Assembly: GCA_023053685.1 (NCBI GenBank)
Contig: JALIGW010000001.1
Coordinates: 161,250,547 to 161,314,546 of the forward strand
Direction of reading: 5' to 3'
DNA: 64,000 nt
Origin: Diadophis punctatus similis
Taxonomy: Eukaryota; Chordata; Lepidosauria; Squamata; Dipsadidae
The notes beneath the pieces are model-generated. The model made no database searches. It saw only the letters and a list, made by a program, of their open reading frames with translations, and was not told the origin of the DNA. Positions 55,998 to 64,000 of the stretch are shown here, one piece after another (positions within the stretch are counted from its first letter, which is position 1; every line of letters begins with the position of its first letter). The translations under genes were made by a program, and so were the position numbers.

Positions 55998-57703
55998 CTA
56001 TTTGTAGCGGCGGTAGGGGCGAACGCCGCTGCCCCGAAAAGGGCGCCTATTGGAATTATCCGCCCGTCGCCTATCCTGGCCCTGGCCCTGACGCCCCCCC
56101 GACTGCTGCCTGCCCTGATTGTAGGAGGGCTGCCTATACGGGCGTCTGGTGAAGGTGGAGGAGGTGGAAGGTGCCGCCGGAGGGGCCTTATTCTGCGCCT
56201 TACAGGTGGCGTTCGGGAGCACCTTCCTTTTATCTTTGGACTCCACCAGGTACGGTTCGAGGGCATCTCCGAATAGGGACTGACCCTTCACTGGCGCCAC
56301 CGCCAGCCGCCATTTGTGGCGGCAGTCCGCTGGCCAATTGCGCAACCAGTGCATCCGACGAGCCATGACTGCGGAGCCCATCGCGCGAGCCGTGAATCTG
56401 GACGCCTGCAGGGTGGCGTCGGACGTAAACTGGCTGGCGGCGATCAATTTATTGATGTCCTGCCTGGTCCTGGTGTCCGCCTCCGGGAGGCGGTCCTGCA
56501 GGCTCTTTAGCCAACGGATCGATGTCCTGCAGAAGAACGATGCCGTGGACGAAGCTCTGATGGCCCAAGCAACAGACTGATGGGCTCTTTGCAGAGCTTG
56601 CTCTGTGCGGCGATCTTCTGGGCGTAGTAGCTCCTCCGAGTCCCCCGGCATCTGGGCAGTGGTGTACAATGCCTTGATCGGCGGATCGATCGGGGGAATG
56701 GGGAGATGCTGCGCCAGGGCCTGATCGACATTGTAGTAGCGCTTGTCAACCGTAGAGGGCACCGCTCCCGCTGAGGGAGCCTGCCACTGTTTCAAGACGG
56801 AGTCCACGAACAGGCGGGGAGTTGGTATGACCTCGGCCTGGGAGGTGGTCTCTTCGAACAGAGGGTCTACTTCCTCCTCCTCGGTCGACTTGGCCGAGGC
56901 TGAGGAGACCTTGGCCGAAGCTTTGGCCTTGTGGAGCAGGGATTTGAAGAGGCCTGGGTTGAACAGGCCGGTGAAACTGGTGCCTCAGGTGCCATGTCCT
57001 CATCGGCCGAGAGGTCCAAATCCTGCTCTACCTCCTCAGGGTCCCGGAGTGAGCCAGGGGTGTCCAACAATGTATCCGCTCCCCCCTCCAATTGGTCGGA
57101 CTCGGTGGCTTGAGTCGAGGATAAGTCCCGTGGTGGGATCTTAGGAGTGGAGGGGGTTGTGGATGTGGAGGAGGCCCTTCTAAGGCCCGCCTCAATCCCC
57201 TTTTGGATAGCGAACTGGATTAGGGCCTGGACTTTGGGACTCTGTAGGTGGGCCGAGGCAGAGGCCGGTGTAGGGGTCCCTTGTGCAGTGGACTGGGGCC
57301 TGTGGTCCTCCCAGACATCCCCCTCACCCAGGCATAAATCGGGGTTATCCAATGATAGAGCCCCTGAAGACTGTCTAGACCGGGCTGAGGGTTGGGAGCC
57401 AGTAGGCTTGGTGGCTGGTGCCCCTGTGGAGCCACTAGATGAGGGGGTCGCCTCAGGTGCAGGGGTGGGGGTGCGCTCGCTGGGCCTCTCAGGGGTCCTG
57501 TGCCGCTCCTCCCCCCCCTTCCTGCCAGGCCGTGAGCCTTTATCAGAGGCTGACCGGCGGGAGGGAGAGCACCCCCTGCTGGATCCGCGGTGAAGAGGTG
57601 AGCGGTCCCTGCTGGGCAATGCCCTGGCCCGTCCCTGTTTGTCCTTGGCCTCCTTGGAGGACTTGGAGGAGCTCTTGGTCGCCTTTGCCTGCTTGTCGGC
57701 CAT
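55998..57703 (-). pseudogene. DIRS gag, broken by one frameshift
   Basis: Encodes the presumed particle protein. The ATG at 57703-57701 sits in a strong context (GCC before, G after) and opens MADKQAKATKSSSKSSKEAK, a Lys/Ser/Arg- and Pro-rich N-terminal half. Near 56980-56995 the frame changes: after DEDMAPEA the coherent reading moves to the frame that reads LFNPGLFKSLLHKAKA and later FVDSVLKQWQAP. That frame continues through a helical middle (about 56800-56250) to a Gly/Arg/Gln-rich basic tail ending RPYRRYK at 55998. No zinc knuckle is seen. The protein cannot be made full length from this copy without frameshifting. Confidence 0.75.
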
Positions 57704-57858
57704 GGCGTTGAAGAGCAAGAAGGTGTGCTTGTGGGACTGTACTGGGTGTGTGAGCGTAGGTGCGGCCGCAAGGATTGCTTTATGCAGGAAGCGGCTTGCA
57801 GAGCAGAGGCTAGTGGCCCAGAGGAGGCACCGGCCGAGCGGACCGCGAAGCTGACGGA

Positions 57859-57863
57859 GGCGG
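57859..57863. repeat. Copia target-site duplication GGCGG (left)
   Basis: Exact match to 62489-62493, directly adjoining the outer LTR ends. Five-bp duplications are typical of copia integrase. Confidence 0.93.
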
Positions 57864-58129
57864 TGTCAGAGTTACGCAATAAATCAGAAGCTTCAAAAGA
57901 TAACTGCATTTTGCTGATTCAAATAACTTCTTTATAAGTAGAATAAAACATTAACAATACCACACTTTGTTTCAGATCACATGTTGAGATGTTTTCACAG
58001 CAAGCTTTAATGGTGGACTGAGTAAACCACACCCTTCTTCTTGCTAAGTTTCTGGACATGCTCAATTAACACTTCAGCCCAATTGGCTGACTCAATCACA
58101 TGGCTCTCCCAGTCATGAATATTCCAACA
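57864..58129 (-). repeat. Copia 3' LTR
   Basis: 266 bp, TGTTGG...CTCTGACA on the minus strand (TG...CA ends), identical by eye to the 5' LTR. It also encodes the last four residues and stop codon of the gag-pol frame. Confidence 0.95.
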
Positions 58130-61100
58130 CTCCTCCCTTCATTACTGGGAGAGACATCAAACCTATTGGATTTAAACATTTCCTATAATGGACACCACCC
58201 AATGGTTTGGTCATCATGTCTGCTAAATTATCCTCTGAAGAACAATGATGTAAACGTATCAATTTTTCTTTTACAGCTTCCCTGACATTACAATACTTAA
58301 TGTCCACATGTTTACTTCTGTTCTTCACCCTGTCACCTGTTGCCATTTTTATACAAGCAGCATTATCTTCATAAACAGTTACAGCTTCATTTACATTTAC
58401 ATTTAAATCTTGTAACAACTGTACATACCAAACTACTTCAGAACATAACTCAGACAATGCAATAAACTCTGCTTCTGCAGTTGAAATAGCAACCGTTGTT
58501 TGTTTTCTGGACTTCCAACCAATTAAAGCCCCTCCAAACATTATTACAATTCCAGAATTAGACTTTCTGGTTTTTACATCATTTGCATAATCACTATCAA
58601 CGTAACATTTCAATTTTAATTCTTCAGTGACCTGTATTTGAAGACCCAAATTCACAGTTCCCTTCAAATACCTGAGAATTCTTTTCACACCCATCCAATG
58701 CAACTTTGTAGGTGTAGCAGTAAAGCGACTTAGAATGCTCACTGCACAAGCTATGTCTGGTCTGGACCACTGTGACAGATATAACAGACTCCCTATTGCA
58801 GAGTGATATATCTCCTGATCACAGGCTTCACTTTTATCCTCACCCAAACTATTGTAAAAATCTGTGCTCATAGGTGTAGGAGCAATATTACAATCTTTCA
58901 TGTTATACTTCTCTAATAATTGTTCAATTTTTCTCCTTTGACTGAGAATATAACCACCTTTTTCAGTTTTTTGTATCTCTACACCGAGATAATTCTTTAT
59001 TTCTCCCAAATTCTTTAATTCAAATTTCTTTTCTAATTTATTAGCAAATTCTTTAACTTGTGATGCATCCTTTGCAATGAAACAAAGATCATCCACAAAT
59101 GCTAATAGTAGACAATTCCCACCTTGTAACTTTCCAGTGTATATGCAACCATCAGCTTTGCAACTCTTGAACCCAAGACCTTTCAATGCAGTATCTAAAC
59201 AGATATTCCAATTTCTGGCTGACTGCTTCAGCCCATAAATGGCCTTGTTCAATTTATACACCATGTTAGGCTTTTTATTTTCATACCCTGGCGCTTGAAC
59301 CATATAAATTTCTTCCTCTAATTCAGCATTGAGAAATGCAGTGGTTATACCAAAATGCCAAATTCTATGCCTGTATGCTGATGCTAATGCCAGTGCTAGT
59401 CTTATGCTCTCACCTTTTACAGTTGGCGCGAACACCTCATCATAGTGCACATTCTTTAATTGAGAAAAACCTTGTGCCACCAACCTTGCCTTATACTGTA
59501 CTTCATTATTGGGTAATACCTTTTTCTTATATACCCACTTACATCCTACAGCCTTGGTACCCTGTGGCAAAGTCACAGATGTGAACACTTTATGATTTCC
59601 CATGGATTTCATCTCTTTATCCATGGCTTCCTTCCACTTTTCTTGTTCAACTTTTGCTAATGCCAATACTTCCTTATAGTTTCTTGGCTCATACCACACA
59701 TTACAAACTTTAACTTTACTGGCAGAATACCTGTCTGGCGGAACCCCTCTGTTCCTACGCTCTGACCTACGTGACATTGCCTGTACTTGTGTTTCAAGCT
59801 TTTCTGTCTTCATATCTTGTTCAGACTCTCCTCCCTGAACATAGACACCTTCAGTAAATGATTCACCATCATTAAATGAGTTATTGTCACTAAGTGGATC
59901 ACCGTCGCTAAGCGGATCACCGTCACTAAGTGAGACATTTTCAGAATTTGCATCAATTCTGTTCCAATTTTGTTCTGCAAAACTAGCAGACCTTGAAATC
60001 ACTATCCTTTTACTTCCATCGCTAAAGCGATACCCTTTTGAGCCTGGCTCATAGCCCACAAATCTGAGCTTTCTAGCCTTTTGTTGTCCCTTTCTTCTGA
60101 TTGCCTTTGGAATATGTACCCAAGCAGTACTTCCAAATATTTTTAAATGTGCTAGAGAAGGCTTTCTCCCATATAGCATTGCATATGGAGTATTATTGAT
60201 GGATGAACTCCACAACCTATTAACTAAATAATTGGCAGTCAGTATGGCTTCACCCCAATATGAACTGCTCATACCAGAATCCTCCAGTAATGAGTCTTTC
60301 ATTGTTTGCAAAACACCATTCCTCTTTTCAGCCACTCCGTTCTCTCCCGGTGTGTAAGGATTTGTGCGCCTGTGTCTTATTCCCAATTGTCTCAACCATT
60401 GTTGAAAATTTGTTGACATAAATTCAGAACCTCTGTCAGTTTGCAACTGACATACCTGTTGTTTGTACCTTCTCTCTACAAAGCTTAACCATTGCTTAAA
60501 TTGCTGTAGCACCTCTGTTTTACTCTTAAGTAAGTAGCAAAACCCAAACCTGCTGTAGTCATCCACAATGACCAGCGCATACTTTGCTCCTCCCAAACTG
60601 GCTTGCATAGGCCCAATTAAATCAGCATGCACCAGTTCTAGAGCTTTTGTGGTTTGTCTTGTGCTAAACTTGCTAACTGGGAATGCTTTGGATTTCGATG
60701 CTTTGCATACTGCACAATCCAAATATGCCTTACATCCCTTCAAATCTAATCCTTCTGCAAATTCTTTCATTTGTTGAACAACCTTAAAATTAGCATGACC
60801 AAGTCGTCTGTGCAGAAGATGAACACACGAATTGTGTTCTGCTACATTTTTAAATATCTGGGAACAATGTGGCACCTTTTGTCCCTGCAATACATAAAGA
60901 TTATCCTCTTTTATGCCCTGTGCACAAACATTCCCATTTCTTTGGATGATACACTTCCCATTAACAAATGTGGTTTCATAACCTTGCTTGTCTAAACTAG
61001 ACACACTTAACAAATTATGCTCCATTTCAGGTACACATAACACATCAGTAAACCTGGATTTCAAATATGGAATTTGCACATCGCCTCTTCCAATGATTTT

Positions 61101-62105
61101 AGCCTTTTGACCATTGGCTAAGGCCACTTCTTCATGGTTTCCTGGGAAAAATCTGGAAAATAAGTCAGAATTATTAACAATTGTTTGACTAGCCCCACTG
61201 TCAATCAACCATTTGTCTCTATTGTTATTATAACAAACTTTTGCAACTGCAATCTGTCCTTGCAAATAATGTCTCTTGTCTTGCACATTTCTTCTCTGTG
61301 CACAGCTTTTCTGCAGATGATTTGTCTCTCCACAAATGAAACACGCTTTCTTATCTTGCTTGCAGAATTGTGGCTGTGTAACTTGATCTCTCCTGCCTCT
61401 GCTCTCCTCATCTCTGCAGACACCTCGGCTGTTGCTAGAGATAGGCAGCCTGTGGAAAATTTTGCTGGAGACTTGCTGTAAATTTCCACTGTACTCCTTG
61501 TTGGGCCCCCGCCTGTGGAATTTTCCATCAGCATGGCTGAAAAGCCTTTTCTCATATTCATTCAATAAACACGATTTCAAAGCCTCCAAATTCAAATCTG
61601 CTTCTGGCTTACTTTCAAAAATAGCTGATACAGTCTCCCAGCTCTGATCCAAACTATTTAACACTAATAAAACTTTCTGGGACTCTGGAAACTTTACTCC
61701 ACGTTGCTCCAATTCTAGAAAATTAGACTGCATTTTCATTAAATGATCTTCCATAGAATCTCCTGTCTGCAAACTCATTCTGAAAAGCTTTCTTGAAAGT
61801 TGGACCACATTACACGCAGAAACATTGACATGTACTGCTTTCAATTTCTGCCATATTTCTTTTGCAGACTTTAATTCAGCTACATTTAAGAATTGATCAT
61901 CCCCCAGACTTAAAAGAAGATAAGCCATAGCTTTGTCATGAGCCTTTTGATCTGCTGCTCCAAGCACACCTTGTGGGGGGTCTGCTACGATGTCCCATAA
62001 TTCTTTTGCTTTCAAAAAACATTCCATTTTTGCAGCCCAAATTAAATAATTTTTCTTCCCCAATTTAGGTATTGGACTGTCTTTAAATTCCATAGCAGCA
62101 GCCAT
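58113..62105 (-). CDS. Copia gag-pol polyprotein, 1330 codons, open but with altered RT catalytic residue
   Basis: A single uninterrupted frame from ATG (62105-62103) to TGA (58115-58113). Domains by residue: gag/UBN2-like about 1-240; zinc knuckle CFICGETNHLQKSC 255-268; aspartic protease LIDSGAS with Asp302; integrase HHCC zinc region (HRRLGHANF...CAVCKASK) and a D495, D557, E593 triad with 35 residues between the last two; RT (KARLVAQGFSQ about 870); active site FVDD 1003-1006; RNase H (YVDSDYA, TAEAEFIAL, YEDNAAC, LADMMTK). The usual first RT aspartate in the DVxTAFLN motif is Gly919 (HFGITTAFLN; codon GGT at 59351-59349), one A-to-G step from GAT. As read, polymerisation should be lost although all else looks intact. 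The last residues (MKGGVLEYS) are coded by the polypurine tract and 3' LTR. Confidence 0.93.
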   Translation of the reverse strand: MAAAMEFKDSPIPKLGKKNYLIWAAKMECFLKAKELWDIVADPPQGVLGAADQKAHDKAMAYLLLSLGDDQFLNVAELKSAKEIWQKLKAVHVNVSACNVVQLSRKLFRMSLQTGDSMEDHLMKMQSNFLELEQRGVKFPESQKVLLVLNSLDQSWETVSAIFESKPEADLNLEALKSCLLNEYEKRLFSHADGKFHRRGPNKEYSGNLQQVSSKIFHRLPISSNSRGVCRDEESRGRRDQVTQPQFCKQDKKACFICGETNHLQKSCAQRRNVQDKRHYLQGQIAVAKVCYNNNRDKWLIDSGASQTIVNNSDLFSRFFPGNHEEVALANGQKAKIIGRGDVQIPYLKSRFTDVLCVPEMEHNLLSVSSLDKQGYETTFVNGKCIIQRNGNVCAQGIKEDNLYVLQGQKVPHCSQIFKNVAEHNSCVHLLHRRLGHANFKVVQQMKEFAEGLDLKGCKAYLDCAVCKASKSKAFPVSKFSTRQTTKALELVHADLIGPMQASLGGAKYALVIVDDYSRFGFCYLLKSKTEVLQQFKQWLSFVERRYKQQVCQLQTDRGSEFMSTNFQQWLRQLGIRHRRTNPYTPGENGVAEKRNGVLQTMKDSLLEDSGMSSSYWGEAILTANYLVNRLWSSSINNTPYAMLYGRKPSLAHLKIFGSTAWVHIPKAIRRKGQQKARKLRFVGYEPGSKGYRFSDGSKRIVISRSASFAEQNWNRIDANSENVSLSDGDPLSDGDPLSDNNSFNDGESFTEGVYVQGGESEQDMKTEKLETQVQAMSRRSERRNRGVPPDRYSASKVKVCNVWYEPRNYKEVLALAKVEQEKWKEAMDKEMKSMGNHKVFTSVTLPQGTKAVGCKWVYKKKVLPNNEVQYKARLVAQGFSQLKNVHYDEVFAPTVKGESIRLALALASAYRHRIWHFGITTAFLNAELEEEIYMVQAPGYENKKPNMVYKLNKAIYGLKQSARNWNICLDTALKGLGFKSCKADGCIYTGKLQGGNCLLLAFVDDLCFIAKDASQVKEFANKLEKKFELKNLGEIKNYLGVEIQKTEKGGYILSQRRKIEQLLEKYNMKDCNIAPTPMSTDFYNSLGEDKSEACDQEIYHSAIGSLLYLSQWSRPDIACAVSILSRFTATPTKLHWMGVKRILRYLKGTVNLGLQIQVTEELKLKCYVDSDYANDVKTRKSNSGIVIMFGGALIGWKSRKQTTVAISTAEAEFIALSELCSEVVWYVQLLQDLNVNVNEAVTVYEDNAACIKMATGDRVKNRSKHVDIKYCNVREAVKEKLIRLHHCSSEDNLADMMTKPLGGVHYRKCLNPIGLMSLPVMKGGVLEYS
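58130..58140 (-). promoter_or_regulatory. Copia polypurine tract
   Basis: GAAGGGAGGAG on the minus strand immediately precedes the 3' LTR. It is the expected primer for plus-strand DNA synthesis, and it is also protein-coding here. Confidence 0.88.
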
Positions 62106-62208
62106 CCTGCTTTACTTTTCTTCTCTGCCTGTTCCTTTAACAACACAGACAGCTTCTTATCAGCTTTAAATTACAATGCAGTTTTTAACTTTACTTCTTG
62201 AGCGATTC

Positions 62209-62222
62209 CTGGGCCCATAACC
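62209..62222 (-). promoter_or_regulatory. Copia primer-binding site matching initiator tRNA-Met anticodon arm
   Basis: Directly after the 5' LTR the minus strand reads GGTTATGGGCCCAG, complementary to CTGGGCCCATAACC, the anticodon stem-loop region of vertebrate initiator tRNA-Met. Drosophila copia is known to prime from an internally cleaved initiator tRNA-Met half, so the same half-tRNA priming is inferred here. It is not a tRNA gene. Confidence 0.85.
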
Positions 62223-62488
62223 TGTCAGAGTTACGCAATAAATCAGAAGCTTCAAAAGATAACTGCATTTTGCTGATTCAAATAACTTCTTTATAAGTAG
62301 AATAAAACATTAACAATACCACACTTTGTTTCAGATCACATGTTGAGATGTTTTCACAGCAAGCTTTAATGGTGGACTGAGTAAACCACACCCTTCTTCT
62401 TGCTAAGTTTCTGGACATGCTCAATTAACACTTCAGCCCAATTGGCTGACTCAATCACATGGCTCTCCCAGTCATGAATATTCCAACA
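62223..62488 (-). repeat. Copia 5' LTR with TATA box
   Basis: 266 bp identical by eye to 57864-58129. On the minus strand it contains TATAAAG at 62295-62289, the likely promoter box, about 70 bp before the LTR end. Confidence 0.94.
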
Positions 62489-62493
62489 GGCGG
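62489..62493. repeat. Copia target-site duplication GGCGG (right)
   Basis: Matches 57859-57863. Confidence 0.93.
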
Positions 62494-63220
62494 CTCGAGT
62501 CGCGCCTCGGTCGGCTCCGCCGAAGGAAAAGAAACGGCGTGATTGAAGAGAAATCTTCCTCGCGTCGGCCGGGCTCCAAACTGCGGCTGCGCGGGAGAGA
62601 GGCGGCAATCAAGTAGGCGGAGCGAGGTGCGTCAGAGGCTGTGACGTCGGGTCCGGATTGCGGCTGCGCGGAATCTCCGTCGAGGGCGGGGCCGGAGCGG
62701 AAAGCCGTTGGAGTTGGCGGCAAGCGAAAACCCCTAGGCCGCGATCCAACGATGATAGTTGCCGCCCAAAGCACCGCCCGAAAGGCCAATCTCGAGGCCG
62801 CCGGACGCTTCCCTCAGTGTGGCCTAGGGACAAATTAGAGCCCCCAAACAGCCATAAATGGGCGAGCGAGCTAAGGAGCGCTCAAGCGCCGGGCTTCTGC
62901 GCAAAGGGAACCAACGATCAGGTCACAGCTCGCTCGCTCGTGTGGCGTGGCACAGGCCACCCTGGCCCAGTCGCCCAAGCGCTAGGCTTCTGCGACAGAA
63001 TCTCCGCTCCAGTACAGGCCAGTCCACCAGGAGAGGGAAGATGAGGCACACACACACACCACTATCCCTGACAGCACAAGGCAATTCCTCACGCTGTCAT
63101 CCCACACTCACAGATGACAAATGTGTGGGGCAATCACTCACATAGACAGTTGATAAAGTAGAAATCCGAAGAAGACACAGAATTAGGGAGACACAAAGTC
63201 CTTGACTAAGACTGAGTCGA
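62494..63220 (-). other. DIRS 5' leader, GC-rich
   Basis: Lies between the DIRS promoter repeat and gag, displaced by the copia insertion; it was originally contiguous with 57704-57858. It is CpG-rich to about 63010, with a (CA)n run near 63050. Overlapping frames of 65-128 codons on both strands look non-coding. Confidence 0.65.
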
Positions 63221-63323
63221 AAGAGGGGGAGTATCAGGGGCATTTGGCTTTTATAGGTTTCCAGACTCAGTCCTAATTGGCTGTAGAATGTGTCATTCCC
63301 AATCTTGGAGGCTAGCTCCACCC
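63221..63323. repeat. DIRS right (5') inverted terminal repeat
   Basis: 103 bp, identical by eye to the reverse complement of 52764-52866. Confidence 0.93.
63249..63255 (-). promoter_or_regulatory. TATA box of the DIRS 5' repeat
   Basis: TATAAAA on the minus strand inside the 5' inverted repeat, directed toward gag. It is the likely DIRS promoter, antisense to RHAG. Confidence 0.65.
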
Positions 63324-63335
63324 ACTATGGAGAAT

Positions 63336-64000
63336 GCTCAGTTCTGAGAAATTGTATGGGTCTTTAGTCTTTTTCCCCCATGAGAAAAAAAAATCAGTTT
63401 TAATGAAAAACAAACCCCACTGGGTGAAAGTTAATCAGTATGAGGGAGATGAAGATTAAGAGTCCACCAGGTCCTATTCCACTCCGGATTAGGGATCACT
63501 AGACAGGTTTTTTTTAAATATATATATATATATATATATATATCCAGGATCTGTTTCCATACGATAATAGAATGCATTAAGAAAGAATCAGCATTTCTGC
63601 AGACTAAATTAAAGAAACAGATCTCATCTTTAGAAATCTGCCCTCTCCATGCCAAGTGTTTCCAACAAGAGAAGGCACTTCCATCAAATCCAAGAAATGG
63701 ATGACTCTAGAACTTGCTCAGTAATTCCTAACCCATCTTCTCTCAGGAACAGCCAACCTATACATCTCCCAGTTTATTTACTTATCAAATGTATATCATC
63801 TCACAAATGTGACCCTGTGCAGCATAGAATAAAACAAACAAAATAAATCTGAAACAACAATTTAAAAGAATTCAGCCTAAATATAAATAAGACCATGGGA
63901 GAAACGTACACACAATACAACCATGAAATGGTTGTCATTTGTCAGTTTCATCCGTGAAAACCTTCCCGTTGCTTTTCCTATTCTAAATGGAAATACTGAA
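63336..64000. other. RHAG intron 3 right flank with (AT)n
   Basis: AT-rich host DNA resumes after the DIRS boundary. A (TA)n run lies at 63519-63543. No RHAG exon or other gene is supported. Confidence 0.6.

Larger units (their letters stand above)
57864..62488 (-). mobile_element. Full-length Ty1/copia retrotransposon nested in DIRS
   Basis: 4,625 bp bounded by two 266-bp LTRs identical by eye and flanked by the 5-bp duplication GGCGG (57859-57863 and 62489-62493). On the minus strand the order is LTR, primer site, single gag-protease-integrase-RT-RNase H frame, polypurine tract, LTR. The integrase-before-RT order defines the copia superfamily, which is rare in tetrapods compared with LINEs. 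Identical LTRs indicate very recent insertion. The target was the 5' leader of the DIRS element, between its promoter and gag. Base composition is AT-rich against the GC-rich DIRS host. Confidence 0.96.
52728..63335 (-). mobile_element. DIRS-type tyrosine-recombinase retrotransposon, interrupted by a copia element
   Basis: The ends and internal complementary region show DIRS architecture: 103-bp inverted repeats (52764-52866 and 63221-63323), an internal region (52936-53029) complementary to both termini joined, and AAT at both boundaries (52725-52727, 63333-63335). Without the nested copia element and its duplicated pentamer the length is about 5.98 kb, normal for vertebrate DIRS. The order on the minus strand is promoter, gag, RT/RNase H/methylase-like region, tyrosine recombinase. 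DIRS elements replicate through circular DNA that the recombinase inserts without target duplication, and none is seen. Coding breaks: one frameshift in gag, and in-frame TGA codons at 55752-55750 and 53452-53450. Confidence 0.92.
52532..64000 (+). other. RHAG: RHAG intron 3 (partial, beyond 11.4 kb)
   Basis: No sequence resembling RHAG exon 4 was found to the window end. The intron is dominated by the DIRS element with its nested copia element, both antisense to RHAG. After 63335 the DNA returns to ordinary AT-rich sequence. Confidence 0.8.

Noticed and set aside
61205..61561. 118-codon minus-strand frame inside the copia gag region
   Set aside because: Alternative frame of the 1330-codon polyprotein, with no independent features.
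62209..62222. Possible tRNA-Met gene fragment
   Set aside because: Only the anticodon-arm bases match, and the position is exactly that of an LTR-element primer site.

Overview
The window is AT-rich, intron-dominated vertebrate DNA, almost certainly from a squamate and most likely an advanced snake. The evidence is repeat content: CR1 LINE 3' ends, a Bov-B LINE tail, two kinds of tRNA-derived SINE, (AATAG)n microsatellites of the kind seeded by snake CR1 tails, L1 fragments, many short hAT-type DNA transposons with 8-bp target duplications, and complete-length Ty1/copia and DIRS retrotransposons. There are no bacterial-style operons, rRNA genes or CRISPR arrays. Species cannot be read from the sequence alone. 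Two host genes are supported. (1) A three-exon beta-defensin gene on the minus strand (about 15670 down to 6141): a proposed 5'UTR exon with TATA box, a signal-peptide exon (8431-8502) and a mature-peptide exon (6261-6403) with exact beta-defensin cysteine spacing and a poly(A) signal. (2) The first three coding exons of RHAG, the Rh-associated glycoprotein, on the plus strand (41417-41546, 48899-49082, 52381-52531). Phases join perfectly (465 nt = 155 codons). The gene runs off the right edge, and intron 3 is longer than 11.4 kb. RHAG and beta-defensin genes also lie in the same region of human chromosome 6p, so this looks like conserved synteny. Intron 3 of RHAG holds the most striking structure: a DIRS-type tyrosine-recombinase retrotransposon (about 52728-63335, minus strand) with 103-bp inverted terminal repeats, an internal complementary region matching both ends, flanking AAT trinucleotides and gag, RT/RNase H and recombinase regions, each carrying a break. 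A 4,625-bp Ty1/copia element (57864-62488, minus strand) is nested inside it, with 266-bp LTRs identical by eye, a GGCGG target duplication, one open 1330-codon gag-pol frame, a polypurine tract and a primer site that matches the anticodon arm of initiator tRNA-Met. The copia frame is intact, but the first catalytic aspartate of its reverse transcriptase reads as glycine. Layout: 1-6100 hAT-like elements including a GC-rich giant palindrome; 6100-15800 beta-defensin gene with repeat-filled introns; 15800-41300 intergenic DNA with microsatellites, Bov-B, CR1, SINE, hAT and L1 insertions; 41300-52531 RHAG exons 1-3; 52532-64000 RHAG intron 3 with the nested retrotransposons. A recurrent theme is that many of the dispersed hAT-like elements carry palindromes centred on GCGCATGCGC, which is the consensus site of the transcription factor NRF1.
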